Shown here piece by piece: positions 9,830-20,844 of a stretch of DNA of 64,000 nucleotides. Location: contig CAWHKS010000023.1 of the NCBI GenBank assembly GCA_963829955.1, positions 34,019 to 98,018 on the forward strand, written 5' to 3'. The first letter of the stretch is position 1. Each line of letters opens with the position of its first letter. The notes beneath the pieces were generated by a model. It did not search any database. It had not been told where the DNA came from and saw only the letters and a program-made list of their open reading frames with translations. The DNA is from DASTFY01 sp963829955 (GTDB lineage Bacteria > Actinomycetota > Acidimicrobiia > Acidimicrobiales > Ilumatobacteraceae). The position numbers were made by a program, and so were the translations under genes.

Positions 9830-9935
9830 CTACATCTCCCTCATCTTCAGATACCGGGCAACATCGGGAAGGACTCCCGACGACCAGCGCCGCCAGGAGG
9901 ACCAACAGGATCGACAGGATGAGACGGCGGATCAC
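9830..9935 (-). CDS. Single-TM micro-protein a (DUF6893-like)
   Basis: The GTG at 9935 overlaps the protease stop (GTGA). The product begins VIRRLILSILLVLLAALVVG, a positively charged start and one TM helix. After removal of one base near 9890 it ends LPDVARYLKMREM with TAG at 9830. It is paralogous to micro-protein b, 2 bp downstream, sharing LPDV.RY...R.M. Two tandem copies kept in a hydrogenase operon suggest a real role rather than a chance frame. Function is unknown. Confidence 0.62.
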
Positions 9936-10435
9936 GCCGGGCTCCTCTCCTCTGTTCGGGACGCACAGCTCGGCGACACCTCGCGCACGGCGTCCACCCC
10001 GCGCTCGACCGCTGCTCGACCGCGGGCGAGAGACCGATGCCCTCGTCGATCACCGAGGGTTGGCAGCCTACGACGAGCACCCGACCCACATGGCCGCCCA
10101 GGGACGCGAGCATCTGCCAGCACGACCGCCGGGTTCATCGAGTGGGCGTCCATCGCCGGGGTGGCCAGCTCGCCCACGTCGCCCACCTCGCCGACCGGAT
10201 CCGGTTCGATGATGGCGACGGTGCCCGGCGGCTCCCCCATCGGGACGGCGTCGATCAGCACCAGGGCGTCGTAGCCGTCGAGCAGCTCGTAGGCCAGGTG
10301 CACGCCCCGGATGCCGAAGTCCTCCACGCGGACTCCGTCCGGCAGGGTCGGCCGGCGCAGGCGGTTGGCCACCTCGACGCCGAAGCCGTCGTCGCCCAGG
10401 AAGATGTTGCCGATCCCCGCGACGAGGATCTTCAT
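9932..10435 (-). CDS. Hydrogenase maturation protease (HupD/HybD family), frameshifted
   Basis: This endopeptidase removes the C-terminal tail of the large subunit after nickel insertion. The N-terminus MKILVAGIGNIFLGDDGFGVEV carries the first metal ligand (Asp of GDD), LVLIDAVPMG the second, and DAHSMNPAVVL the His ligand. After that motif the frame shifts near 10110 to LASLGGHVGRVLVVGCQPSV, ending in a typical ERGVDAVREV segment at 9932. The ATG at 10435 overlaps the stop of the preceding gene. Its likely substrate is the large subunit encoded at 13742-15531. Confidence 0.88.
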   Translation of the reverse strand: MKILVAGIGNIFLGDDGFGVEVANRLRRPTLPDGVRVEDFGIRGVHLAYELLDGYDALVLIDAVPMGEPPGTVAIIEPDPVGEVGDVGELATPAMDAHSMNPAVVLADARVPGRPCGSGARRRLPTLGDRRGHRSLARGRAAVERGVDAVREVSPSCASRTEERSPA

Positions 10436-11818
10436 GCCGTAGCACCTCCACTTCGTCCGGATGGAAGTACAGGAAGCGTCGCTGCCACTCGAACATCTCG
10501 GCGGCCGGGTCGTCGTCCAGGGTGACGGCGACGTGCTCGCCGCCGTCGACGTCCTTGAACACGCCCGCGACGGTGGCCGTGCGGCCGGCGAGGAAGAGGT
10601 CGTGGGCGTCGGCCGCCGGGAGGGGCGGAGACGCACCGGCGTGCCCTTGCCGACCTGGACCCCGCCGACCCACGTGGTGTCCGTCCACGGGTCGACCTCG
10701 GCGTCGACGCCCGGATCCCACCACGGCAGCGCCGCAGGCTCGACGGAGCCATCGCTGTCGTCGGTGCCTCCTCGATGGGCCGGAGCGAGCGGACCGCGCC
10801 GTGGAGCCGGGCCCAGACCTCGGGAGGCATGTCGTCGCAGCGGTCGACGATGGCCGCGGCGCGGCGGTCGGTCCCCCGCGCCTCGGCCTTCTCGTCGTCG
10901 GTCAGTGTGAGCACCCGAAGGGCAAGGATCTCGTCGATCTCGGTGGCGTCGCAGAAGTCGCCCGCGCTCTCCGGGGCCACGGCCGGGTGGTCGTAGAGGA
11001 TGATCGGCGACGACAGCATGACGTCGGCGGCGCCCTCCTCGCCGACGAGCACCGGGAAGGTGCCCTCGTTGCGGCAGCCGGCCACGGCGTCCGCGGCGTC
11101 GCCGGCGGGTCGAGCAGCGGACAGAAGGTGCCGTCGTCCACGGCGAGCAGAGTGTGGACGGCGACCAGCGAAGACGCCAGCACCTCGTCGCGTCCGGGCG
11201 CTCGATCCGCCGGCCCGATCCATCGGTCCGTGACGTTCGCGACCCGACCGTCAGCTTGACCAGCGCCCCCGGCGCCATCGGCCCAGGCCGTCGACACCCG
11301 ACCGCTCCGTCCACCGGCGAGCTGAGCGCACCGCCCGGCCCGCGACCTCGCCACCGGGGGCAGAGCAGCTCGATGCGCTCGGCCGGCAGGCAGGGTGAAC
11401 GGCGCGACCGGACCTCGCCCGCCACCGGGCAGCAGGTCGATCGGGGCAGGTCGATCTCGTGCTCGACGGCCTCGTCCCAGGCGACCCAGCGGACCCCGTC
11501 GACGTCGAGCGACTCGGCCGGCTCGAAGCTGGCACCGCTCGCGGTCGCGGCCTCGATGCTCCGGTGCTGCACCTGGAGGCAGCGGATCCGGACGGACAGG
11601 GTCGCGGCGGGCCCGGGATCGACGACGACCTCGGTGCGCATCGGCGACCGCTCCGACCCCTCGACCGCAGCCCACGGCAGGCGGGACCAGCACACCGAAC
11701 TGCCACCGGAGCTGGTTCTTGCGGGCCGAGGCCCGGTACGGGTACAGGACGTAGCCCTCGTAGAGCACCGCGTCGGCCACCGCCCGGGCGGCCGCGAAGC
11801 GGTCCGTGCCGCCGTCAC
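10432..11818 (-). CDS. Conserved hydrogenase-cluster protein of unknown function (about 460 codons), frameshifted
   Basis: No family name is recognised with certainty. Reading across several indels gives one protein: GTG at 11818, then ADAVLYEGYVLYPYRASARK and RWQFGVLVP. A beta-rich middle follows (SVRIRCLQVQHRSIE, VRWVAWDEAVEHEIDLP), then SLVAVHTLLAVDDGTFCSLLDPP and SSPIILYDHPAVAPESAGDFCDATEIDEILALRV. The C-terminal domain contains FLAGRTATVAGVFKDVDG and WQRRFLYFHPDEVE. There are no TM segments. It lies between DUF6084 and the maturation protease with start/stop overlaps at both ends, so it is translated with them. A role in assembly of this hydrogenase type is inferred from position. Confidence 0.65.
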
Positions 11819-12473
11819 GACCCCTCCTCGCCGGCTTCCTTCAGCAGCTGCTCGAACGTGTCGTCCCAGGTGGGCAGGGCACGGGCGGACCTTGAACCGG
11901 GTGAGCGCGTCGAGCGTCTCTCGCGACACCCGCACCCAGCCGGCTGTTCGGGAAGTACCGGTCCATCACGTCCCGCCAGACCTGGACCGGGAGGCGGTAC
12001 GGGCCTCCTCGTGCCAGGCCACCGGTGCCGCCGCGAAGCCGGCGCTTCGCCCGTGGCACGGAAGATCGTGCCCGAGAACAGGAGCAGCAGGGGGACCTCG
12101 CCGTCGTCGAGCCCGTGGAGGTACTTGGCCGCCGCGACCTCGAAGTCGTAGGTGCACGTGATCGGCAGGTCGATCTCGGTCGCCGCCGTGAACCCGGTGA
12201 CGATCGTGGCCGACGTGGGTCCAGAGGAACGGCCGCAGCGTGTCGCCCCACCGCGGCGTGTCGCCGAACAGCTCCACCAGCCGGGCCTGTTCGGCCGGCG
12301 TCGTAACGGCGGTGCTGCGGCTCGATCATGATCTGGCAGCGGAGGGCCACAGCGTGAACGGGGGCGCGTCGGAGGCGCATCGGCGTCGTGAGGCGCAGCC
12401 GGAGCAACAGGGTGGGCACGGCGGCGTGGGGCTCGGCCCGTGCCCCGAGCACCTCGAAGGACAGGCCGCTCAC
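11815..12473 (-). CDS. DUF6084 family protein, frameshifted
   Basis: The GTG at 12473 overlaps the preceding stop (GTGA) and gives VSGLSFEVLGARAEPHAAVPT. Then come LRLRLTTP, ALRCQIMIEPQHRRYD, LVELFGDTPRWGDTLRPFLWTH, EIDLPITCTYDFEVAAAKYLHGL and EVPLLLLFSGTIF, with a C-terminus containing VWRDVMDRYFPNS and LTRFKVRRALPTWDDTFEQLL. This matches the DUF6084 proteins I know from actinobacterial hydrogenase clusters. Indels occur near 12295, 12200, 12040 and 11900. No cofactor motif is seen. Function unknown; probably soluble. Confidence 0.72.
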
Positions 12474-13149
12474 GACGGCGACCTCGACCGGCGCGGGACC
12501 GCCCGCGCACCTCGGCGAAGAACGCTCGAGCGCGTCGTGGGCCTCCTGCGCCGCCGTCGAAGCCCCGCCACAGCCGGCGCAGCTGTCCCGACCAGCTCGT
12601 AGCAGGCGTCGATGGGCACCAGGTAGCACTCGGCCGCGCCGCGCCCGGGCGATCGGACGCGGACGAGGAACGCCTCGACGTCGGGCAGCAGCGTGGCGAG
12701 CCGGGATTGGCGGCGACCATCTCGTCCCAGGTGTCGAGGGGCAGCAGCGACTCCGTGGCCCCGGCCGGGCTCGGGTAGAAGGCCGCCACCCGGTCCAGGG
12801 TCGAGTTGAGGAAGAAGAAGGCCACGCTCACCGGGATCTGCAGCTCGTCCCACTGGCCGGGGGAGAGCTGCGAAGTCGGGGAAGGACAGGTAGCGGTCGG
12901 GTACGGCGCGGTAGCGACTGACCGCCGGCGCCGGTCGGGGTGAAGAGCAGGTAGCAGCCGCGGCAGGTGCACAGCGAGGCTGCGCTGCTCGAGGTCGACG
13001 ACGTGACCGTGCTCGTCCGGGATCGGGCTCGGCGCACATCTCGCACCGCTCGCCCGGGCGGGGGCGCTCGCGGGCTGCGACAGGCGGATCCGGGCGAGGA
13101 CCTGCAGGGGGTCGTCGTCGAGACCCGCCTGCAGCCCGGCGACGGTCAC
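12470..13149 (-). CDS. DUF5947 family protein with Cys-rich N-terminus, frameshifted
   Basis: Starting at GTG 13149, the corrected N-terminus shows a CxxC-type pair (GERCEMCAEPIPDEHGHVVD) and a second one in LACTCRGCYLLF, which together could bind a metal or Fe-S cluster. The remainder reads RYLSFPDFAL, WDELQIPVSVAFFFLNSTL, AFYPSPAGATESLLPLDTWDEMV, ECYLVPIDACYELVG and LWRGFDGG. This is the DUF5947 pattern, a family tied to hydrogenase loci in actinobacteria. The C-terminal stop at 12470 overlaps the DUF6084 start. Indels lie near 13060, 12990, 12915 and 12870. Function is unknown; it is a candidate metal- or redox-handling assembly factor. Confidence 0.72.
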
Positions 13150-13191
13150 CGCACGCCCACGGCCGACTGGCGTCCGAGCTCGACGGGAGTC

Positions 13192-13727
13192 TCAAGCCGG
13201 CGTCGGCGCTGGCCGCTCCTCCACGTCGATGACGATGATCTCCGGCGCGGCCTCGCACGATGGCCGTCTCGACCGCCGTGCGCAAGGTGACGGCCGACGA
13301 CGGGCAGCCGTCGCAGCTGCCGAGGAGCCGCAGGTGGACGGCGCCGGCGGCGGCGTCGATGCGCCAGGAGCACGACGTCGCCCCCGTGGCCGTGGAGGAA
13401 CGGGCGGCACCGACGTCGAGCGCGGCGCCACGCGCGACGCCAGGTCGTCCGGGTGGAGATCGTGGACGACCATGAGGCTGCCAGCAGCTCGTCGTCGACC
13501 AGCCGCGGCAGCAGCTCGGGAGCCTCGGCCCGGACGAGCTCGACGACGCGGGCCAGCCCGGCGCCGTAGAGCTCGGTGACCAGGCGGAGCAGTTCCTCGG
13601 CCTGGTCGAACGTGGCCGGGTCGGTCGAGACGCGCAGCTGCTCGAACAGCTCCTCGATCCGGTCACCGATCGCCCGGAGGTCCTCGACCGGGCCTTTGCT
13701 CGCGCGGTCCTCGACGGCGTGCTCCAC
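13192..13727 (-). CDS. NifU-like Fe-S scaffold protein, frameshifted
   Basis: The C-terminal NifU domain is clear: LHGHGGDVVLL, then RLLGSCDGCPSSAVTLRTAVE with the cluster-binding CxxC, then APEIIVIDVEE. The N-terminal half is helical (GDRIEELFEQLR, AEELLRLVTELYGAGL). GTG at 13727 is chosen as the first start after the large-subunit stop. Indels near 13480, 13420, 13360 and 13255 are needed to join the pieces. NifU-type proteins pass Fe-S clusters to apo-enzymes; the natural client here is the three-cluster small subunit of this hydrogenase. Confidence 0.82.
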
Positions 13728-13741
13728 CGCTCCGCCGCCCG

Positions 13742-15531
13742 TCAGACCAGGTCCTCGTGGTTGAGCATCGTCGGGGAGTGCACCTTCTTCAGCACCTTCC
13801 CCTTGCCGAGGTACATGTGCACGCCGCAGGGCAGGCACGGATCGAAGCTGCGCACCGCCCGCATGATGTCGATGCCCTTGAACTTGTCGACCGGGTTCTC
13901 CTCGAAGATCGGCGTGTTCATCACCGCGTCCTCGTAGGGACCGGGCGTTCCGTGGATGTCGCGCGGGTTGGCGTTCCACGGCGTCGGTGGATACGGGTGG
14001 TAGTTGGCGATCTTGCCGTCCCTGATGACCATGTGGTGCGACAGCACGCCCCGCACGGCTTCGGTGAATCCGCAGCCGATCCCCTCGTCGGGCACCTCGA
14101 ACGGCTCCCAGGTCTTGGTGCGCCCGGCCCGCACCTCGGCCAACGCCTGCTCGATGAAGTGGAGGGCGGCGCCGGCCGCGTAAGCCTGGAAGTAGGTCCG
14201 GGCCCGGTCCCGCTCGATGGCGTTCGACCACTGGGGGATCTTCCACTCGAAGGTGACGGCCGGCTTGAGCGCCGTCTTCGGCAGGTTGATGACGACGCTG
14301 TGCCCGGTCGCCTTCACGAAGCCGCCCAGGTCGACGAGGCCGGACAGGGCCGTCGACCAGAGCCGCGCGATCGGGCCACCGCCCGTGTCGAGGGCGAGGT
14401 GGTCGGTCCCGTCGAACCAGCGGGGCGACATGACCCAGCTGTACTTGTCGTCGAAGTCCCGCTTCTGGGGCTGGGGGATCGTGTGCTGGTTCCAGGGGTG
14501 GTTGCGATCGACCGGGTTCCCGAGCGGGTCCTTGGTGACGAACATCTCCTGGCCTTCCCAGCTGTCGTAGTACGAGCTGCCGAGCAGGATCCGGATGCCC
14601 AGGTTGATGTCGACGAGGTCGTTGGTCACCAGCTTGCCGTCAACGACGACGCCGGGTGTCACGCCCATCGCCCGACCCCAACGGGTCATGTCCTTGTAGT
14701 TGAAGTTGCACACTTCGGGGTCCTGGAAGGCGCCCCAGCAACCGAGCAGCACCCGGCGGCGGCCGACCTCCTCGTACCCGGGCAGCGCCTCGTAGAAGAA
14801 GTCGAACAGGTCGTCGTGCAGCGGTACGACGCGCTTCATGAACTCCACGTAGCGCATGAGGCGGATGTAGTAGTCGGTGAAGAGCTGGATGGTCGCGGTC
14901 GTGCCGACGCCGCCCTGGATAGAGGGTGGATGGATGGACGTGCCGCCCTTCCATCAGGCAGAACATCTCCCGCGTCCAGCGGCTGACCTGCAGCGCTTCG
15001 CGGTAGAACTCGCCCGAGAACGGGTTGAGCGCCCGCATGATGTCGCCGATGGTCCGGTACCCGTGGTCGCCGGCGTGGGGCGCCTCCGTCCGGTTGGCCA
15101 ACTCGAGCACGCCCGGATTGGTCTCGGCGACCATCTTCTCGCAGAAGTCCACGCCGACCAGGTTCTCCTGGAAGATGTTGTGGTCGAACATGTACTCGGC
15201 GGCCTCGCCGAGGTTGACGATCTGTTCGCCGAGGGCCGGAGGGTGCACCCCGTAGGCCATGTTCTGCGCGTAGCACGAGCAGGTGGCGTGGTTGTCGCCG
15301 CAGATCCCACAGATCCGGCTGGTGATGAAGTGGGCGTCCCGCGGGTCCTTGCCCTTCATGAAGATGCTGTAGCCGCGGAAGATCGACGACGTGCTGTGGC
15401 ACTCGGCCACCTTGCGCTGGCCGAAGTCGATCTTGGTGTAGATCCCGAGGCTCCCGACGATGCGGGTGATCGGGTCCCAGGCCATCTCGACGAGGCCGTT
15501 GGCGTCCTTCACGGGTGTCGGTGGTGGCCAT
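13742..15531 (-). CDS. hhyL: [NiFe]-hydrogenase large subunit, group 1h type, frameshifted
   Basis: The catalytic subunit holds the Ni-Fe(CN)2CO site. The L1 motif SRICGICGDNHATCS and the L2 motif SFDPCLPCGVHMY supply the four Cys ligands. About 22 residues after DPCLPCGVH (MYLGKGKVL...) form the tail cut off by the maturation protease. The ATG at 15531 (MATTDT) lies 5 bp after the small-subunit stop; one extra base near 15512 follows, leading to VKDANGLVEMAWDPITRIVG. A second indel near 14925 lies at STLYPGG. The rest (about 590 residues in all) matches the high-affinity actinobacterial enzymes (group 1h, earlier called group 5), which oxidise atmospheric H2. Confidence 0.93.
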
Positions 15532-15535
15532 GTCC

Positions 15536-16592
<1,057 letters not shown>

Positions 16593-16652
16593 TGCCTGAC
16601 CTCCCCAGGTCGGCACGCAGAGCGATGCGCGCGGCGCTCGTGCGCCACCTCC

Positions 16653-16681
16653 TACCTACGCTCCGTAGCCCGATCCGGCAA
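16653..16681 (-). promoter_or_regulatory. Candidate promoter of hhyS-hhyL
   Basis: On the minus strand TTGCCG (16681-16676) and TAGGTA (16658-16653) are 17 bp apart, a plausible sigma-70 type -35/-10 pair. Transcription would start about 60 bp ahead of the GTG of the small subunit, after the 203-bp gap that follows hypF. The -10 is imperfect (TAnnnA). Confidence 0.3.
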
Positions 16682-16756
16682 TGAGTGGAAACTGCACTGT
16701 GTTCGTTCCGCGAGCCGTGGGTGAGGACGCCGGGAAGCGCTTCTCGCGGCGTTCGA

Positions 16757-16791
16757 TCTCGCATAGCGAGACGAAGGGCCGCGAGATCTCG
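16757..16791. promoter_or_regulatory. Inverted-repeat array upstream of hhyS
   Basis: TCTCGC-ATA-GCGAGA (16757-16771) is a perfect 6+6 inverted repeat, and CGAGATCTCG (16782-16791) is a perfect 10-bp palindrome. GCGAG/CTCGC half-sites recur at several places between 16740 and 16791. The array lies upstream of the candidate hhyS promoter, where an operator would be expected. The nearby PadR-YceI regulator (22821-23915) is a possible ligand, but this is inference. Confidence 0.35.
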
Positions 16792-16795
16792 ACGC

Positions 16796-19104
16796 TCAGC
16801 GTCCGGATGTCACGGCGGGCCCCGGGAAGGCGGCGATGGCCGCCTGGCCGACGCTGATGGCGCCGTCGTTGGGCGGCAGCGCCTCGTGGACGAGCACAGC
16901 CAGGCCCGCGTCCATCAACGCGTCCTCCACCACCTCCGTGAGCCGCACGTTCTGGAACACGCCCCCCGTCAAGACGACTGCGTCCAACCCGCGCGCTCGC
17001 GCCAGGCGGGCGGCCAGCGCCGCGCTGGCCCGGCCGACGTCCTCGTGGAAGCCGGCCGCCAGCAGCGCCGGAGCAATCCCGCGCGCCCGCTCCGCGACCA
17101 GCCGTACCAGCAGCGGTCCGGGATCGAGCACGAACCGGCCGTCGACCTCGGTCACCAACATGCCGAACTCGTGCACCGGTGCCACCGACCGGTCGACGGT
17201 GCGGGCGAGTGCCTCCAGCTCGATGGCGGCCTGCGCCTCGTAGGTCACGCGCGGCCGGCCGCCGAGCAGGACCGCGACAGCGTCGAACAGCCGGCCCATG
17301 CTCGACGTGCGGGGGCTCAGCTCGCTCTGGGCCAGGTCCAGCACCGCCTCGCGGAGGTCCGGGGCGACGTCGGGGAGCGCAGCAGCGACGGCGGACCGGC
17401 CGGCCGTCGATGCCAGCCACGCCGCCGCCATCCGCCACGGCTCGCGGATGGCGGCCACGCCGCCCGGCATCGGAACGGTGGCCAGGTGCCCGATCCGCTC
17501 GTAGCCGGTCAGGTCCGCCACCAGGAGCTCGCCACCCCACAGGGTCCCGTCAGGACCGAAGCCGAGGCCGTCGAATGCGAGACCCAGCACGGGCTCGGTG
17601 CGGCCGTGCTCCACCATGCAGGCGGCGACGTGGGCGTGGTGGTGCTGCACCCCGACCGTGGGCAGGCCGAGGTCCAGGGCGAGCTTGGTCGACAGGTACT
17701 CGGGGTGGAGGTCGTGGGCGACGACGGCCGGCTCCACGCCGTAGAGCCGGGAGAGGTGGTCGAGCGCCTGCACGAACGCGCGGTGGGTCGCCAGGTGCTC
17801 CAGGTCGCCGACGTGGTGGCTGGGAACGACGATCCAGCCCTTGGCCACGCTGACGGTGCTCTTGAGCTCGGCACCCACGGCGAGGACCGGCCGGGTGGCC
17901 GCGAAGGGCAACGGGATCGGCTCGGGCGCGTACCCCCGCGATCGCCGCAGCACCTGGTGACGACCGCCGGCCGGCCCGCACGACCGAGTCGTCGCAACGG
18001 ATGTGGATCGGACGATCGTGGGTCAGAAGGCCGTCGACCATCGGCCCCAGCCGGGCGACGGCGTCACCGTCCTCGTGAGCGATCGGATCGTCGCTCAGGT
18101 TGCCGCTCGTCATCACGAGCGGACGGCCCACGCCTCGAAGGAGAAGGTGGTGGAGCGGGCTGTACGGGAGCATCAGGCCGAGCTCGGGCAGCCCGGGCGC
18201 CACGGCGTCGGCGACGACGTGGCCCGTTCGCTTCGGTGCCAGCACGATCGGCCGGCGCTGGGAGGTGAGCACGGCGATCGACTCGCTCCCGAGCACGCAC
18301 ACTGCGGCGGCCGCGGCGGCGTCCGGGACCATGACGGCGAACGGTTTGTCGTCGCGGGCCTTGCGACGCCGCAGCTCGGCGACGGCGGCCGGGTCGGTGG
18401 CGTCGACGGCCAGGTGGAAGCCACCGATGCCCTTGATCGCCACGATGGCGCCGGCCTTGAGCCAGCCCACCGCCGCGGCGAGGGCGTCATCTCCTTCCGA
18501 GAGCGAACAACCCGTCGGATCGCGCCACGTCAGGCGCGGCCCGCACCGGGGGCAGGCGTTCGGCTGCGCGTGGAATCGGCGGTCCGCCGGGTCGTCGTAC
18601 TCGGCCTGGCAGGCGGCGCACATGGTGAACCCGACCATCGTCGTTGCCGGCCGGTCGTACGGCACGCCGACGACGATGGTGTAGCGGGGCCCGCAGTTCG
18701 TGCAGTTGGTGAACGGATAGCCATGGCGGCGGTCCGCGGCATCGTCCACCTCGGCCAGGCAGTCGACGCACGATGCGCTGTCGATGCTCACCGGGACATC
18801 CGGCGCCGCGCCGCTCTCGCTGCTCCACGATCCTGAAGCCGGCCGCGCCGGAGGGCGGCGCCGCCTCCTCGGTCACCCCGGAGACCCGGGCCAGCGGCGG
18901 GGCGTCGTCCACCAACCGCCTCGCCAGTTCGGCGATGCGCTCGGGCTCGCCCTCGACGTCGACGAGCACGCCGGCGGAGTCGTTGAGGACGAACCCGGCC
19001 AGACCCAGCTCGACGGCGTGGCGGTAGACGAAGGGCCGGAAGCCGACGCCCTGGACGGTCCCGGTGACGCGCAACCGGCTCCGAACCCGGGGGGCAGCGG
19101 CCAT
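16796..19104 (-). CDS. hypF: Carbamoyltransferase HypF, two frameshifts
   Basis: HypF makes the cyanide ligands of the Fe site from carbamoyl phosphate. Domains in order: acylphosphatase (VTGTVQGVGFRPFVYRHA), two zinc fingers (CVDCLAEV..NCTNCGPRY and CAACQAEY..ACPRCGP), a YrdC-like domain (KGIGGFHLAVDA, KPFAVMV), and a Kae1-like domain with VQHHHAHVAACMVEHG and VLTGGVFQNVRL. The frame breaks near 18800 (before ASCVDC) and near 17955 (VVRAG to LRRSRGYAPEP). The total of about 770 residues is normal. The ATG at 19104 shares a base with the hypE stop. Confidence 0.93.
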
Positions 19105-20204
19105 CAGCAGATCCGTGGCAGAGGGTCGCCGACGAGCATGTCGACGATGCGGGTACCGCCGAACGTGGTGAGCAGGATGACCACGCCGGCCGGCTCCGCC
19201 GCCACCTCACCGATGCGGGTCGCCCTCGCTCCCAGCGGGTGGGATCGCCACGCCGCCAGCGCGGCCTCCGTCTGGTCGGGGGGCACGACGGCGATGACCT
19301 TGCCCTCGTTGGCCACGTACAGCGGGTCGATGCCGAGGAGGTCGCAGGCGCCGAGCACCGCCGGCTCGACGGGCAGCAGCGACTCGTCGAGGACGACCGC
19401 CAGCTCGGCATCACGGGCGAGCTCGTTGCAGACGGTACCGACGCCGCCTCGGGTCGGATCGCGCATCCACCGCGTGGAGGGCGCGGCCTCGAGCAGGCAT
19501 TCCACGAGTCCGTTGACGGGCGCGGTGTCGGACCGGATCTCGGCATCCAGCGCCAAGTCGCCCCGGGCGAGCATGACTGCCATCCCGTGATCGGCGATGG
19601 TGCCGGAGCTGAGCACCACGTCACCGGGCCGCACCTGCTCGGGGCCCAGGGTCCGGCCTGGGGGGACGATGCCCACGCCGGTCGTCGTGATGTACAGCCC
19701 GTCCGCGGCACCCCGGCCCACCACCTTGGTGTCGCCGGTGACGATCGCCACGTCCGCGGCGGCCGCGGCGTCGGCCATGTCGGCCGCGACGGCCTTGAGC
19801 TCGGCGATCGGGAAGCCTTCCTCGATCACGAACGCCGCCGACAGCGCCAGTGGTCGTGCCCCGGACACCGCCAGGTCGTTCACGGTGCCGTGCACCGCCA
19901 GGTGGCCGATGGAGCCGCCGGGGAAGCGAAGCGGTTGGACGACGAACGAGTCGGTTGTGAAGGCCAGGCGATCGCCGGCCGGAAGGGTGAGGGTGGCGGC
20001 GTCGGCGAGAGGGCCGGTCGCATCGTGAGCGAAGGCGTCGAGGAACACGGTGTCCACGAGGGCCGCCGACGCCTTGCCGCCGGCGCCGTGGGCCATGGTG
20101 ACGACCTCGTCGGTCAGCCGGGGTCGGCGTCGCCGATGGGCCTCGATGCGCTCCAGCACCGTGGCTTCGCGGTCGGCGCGGTCATCGGCTTCACCCACGA
20201 TCAT
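19104..20204 (-). CDS. hypE: Hydrogenase maturation factor HypE
   Basis: HypE dehydrates the carbamoyl group donated by HypF to a thiocyanate on its C-terminal Cys. The product of about 366 residues contains MAHGAGGKASAALVD, DSFVVQPLRFPGGSIGHLAVHGTVNDLAV, VTGDTKVVGRG, DPTRGGVGTVCNELA, and the diagnostic C-terminus LPRIC with the reactive Cys last. ATG 20204 overlaps the upstream isomerase gene by 14 bp; the stop shares a base with the hypF start. A frame without breaks supports the reading. Confidence 0.95.
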   Translation of the reverse strand: MIVGEADDRADREATVLERIEAHRRRRPRLTDEVVTMAHGAGGKASAALVDTVFLDAFAHDATGPLADAATLTLPAGDRLAFTTDSFVVQPLRFPGGSIGHLAVHGTVNDLAVSGARPLALSAAFVIEEGFPIAELKAVAADMADAAAAADVAIVTGDTKVVGRGAADGLYITTTGVGIVPPGRTLGPEQVRPGDVVLSSGTIADHGMAVMLARGDLALDAEIRSDTAPVNGLVECLLEAAPSTRWMRDPTRGGVGTVCNELARDAELAVVLDESLLPVEPAVLGACDLLGIDPLYVANEGKVIAVVPPDQTEAALAAWRSHPLGARATRIGEVAAEPAGVVILLTTFGGTRIVDMLVGDPLPRIC

Positions 20205-20844
20205 GACCGAGCCGCGCCTGTACGGCCTCCCACAAGGCGAAGGCCAGCGACGCCTGGACCTCCTGGACGCGGTGGACGCTGTCCGAGGGGACGACCAGGC
20301 AGTGCTCCACGTCTGCGGACATCGCCATCTCGCCCCCGTCGTAACCGGCCAGGCCGACCGTGACCAGGCCCCGACGACGAGCCTCGGCGAACGCGCCCAA
20401 CACGTTGCGCGAGCCGCCGCTGGTCGAGATGCCGACGGCAATGTCACCGGCGGTGGCGTGGGCGATGAGCTGCCGGCTGAACACGAGGTCGAAGCCGACG
20501 TCGTTGGCGAGCGCGGTCAGAACAGCGGGGTCGTCGGCCAGGCAACAGGCTGGGAGCGCCTTGCCGGACGGTGGGCGGGCGAAGAGCGCGGCCAGGGACG
20601 CGGCGTCGGTCGCGCTCCCCCCGTTGCCGAAGCTGAACAGCCGCCCATCGGCGGCAAATGCCTCCGCCATCGCCTCGGCCGCGGCGGCCAGGGTCTCCCC
20701 GGCACTCGCCATCACCGCCGTCCGCAGGGCGAGGCTCAGCTCGTGCTTGCCCGCGGCGGAGCGGGCGAGGTCGAGGAGCAACGAGCCGGCGTCACGCTCG
20801 TCGCCCTCGATGAACGGGTAGAGGAAGTCGGTCCCCTCAGGCAC
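20191..20844 (-). CDS. SIS-domain phosphosugar isomerase (GmhA-like)
   Basis: About 217 residues with the GmhA-type SIS core: FSFGNGGSATDAASLAALF, ALANDVGFDLVFSRQL, DIAVGISTSGGSRNVLGAF, GLVTVGLAGYDGG and VEHCLVVPSDSVHRVQEVQASL. In Gram-negatives GmhA makes heptose for lipopolysaccharide; that product is not expected here. In actinobacterial hydrogenase clusters such genes recur with no known role. GTG 20844 overlaps the end of the SIS-HypC gene (GTGCCTGA), and the 3' end overlaps hypE, so it is translated inside the maturation operon. Confidence 0.85.
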   Translation of the reverse strand: MPEGTDFLYPFIEGDERDAGSLLLDLARSAAGKHELSLALRTAVMASAGETLAAAAEAMAEAFAADGRLFSFGNGGSATDAASLAALFARPPSGKALPACCLADDPAVLTALANDVGFDLVFSRQLIAHATAGDIAVGISTSGGSRNVLGAFAEARRRGLVTVGLAGYDGGEMAMSADVEHCLVVPSDSVHRVQEVQASLAFALWEAVQARLGHDRG

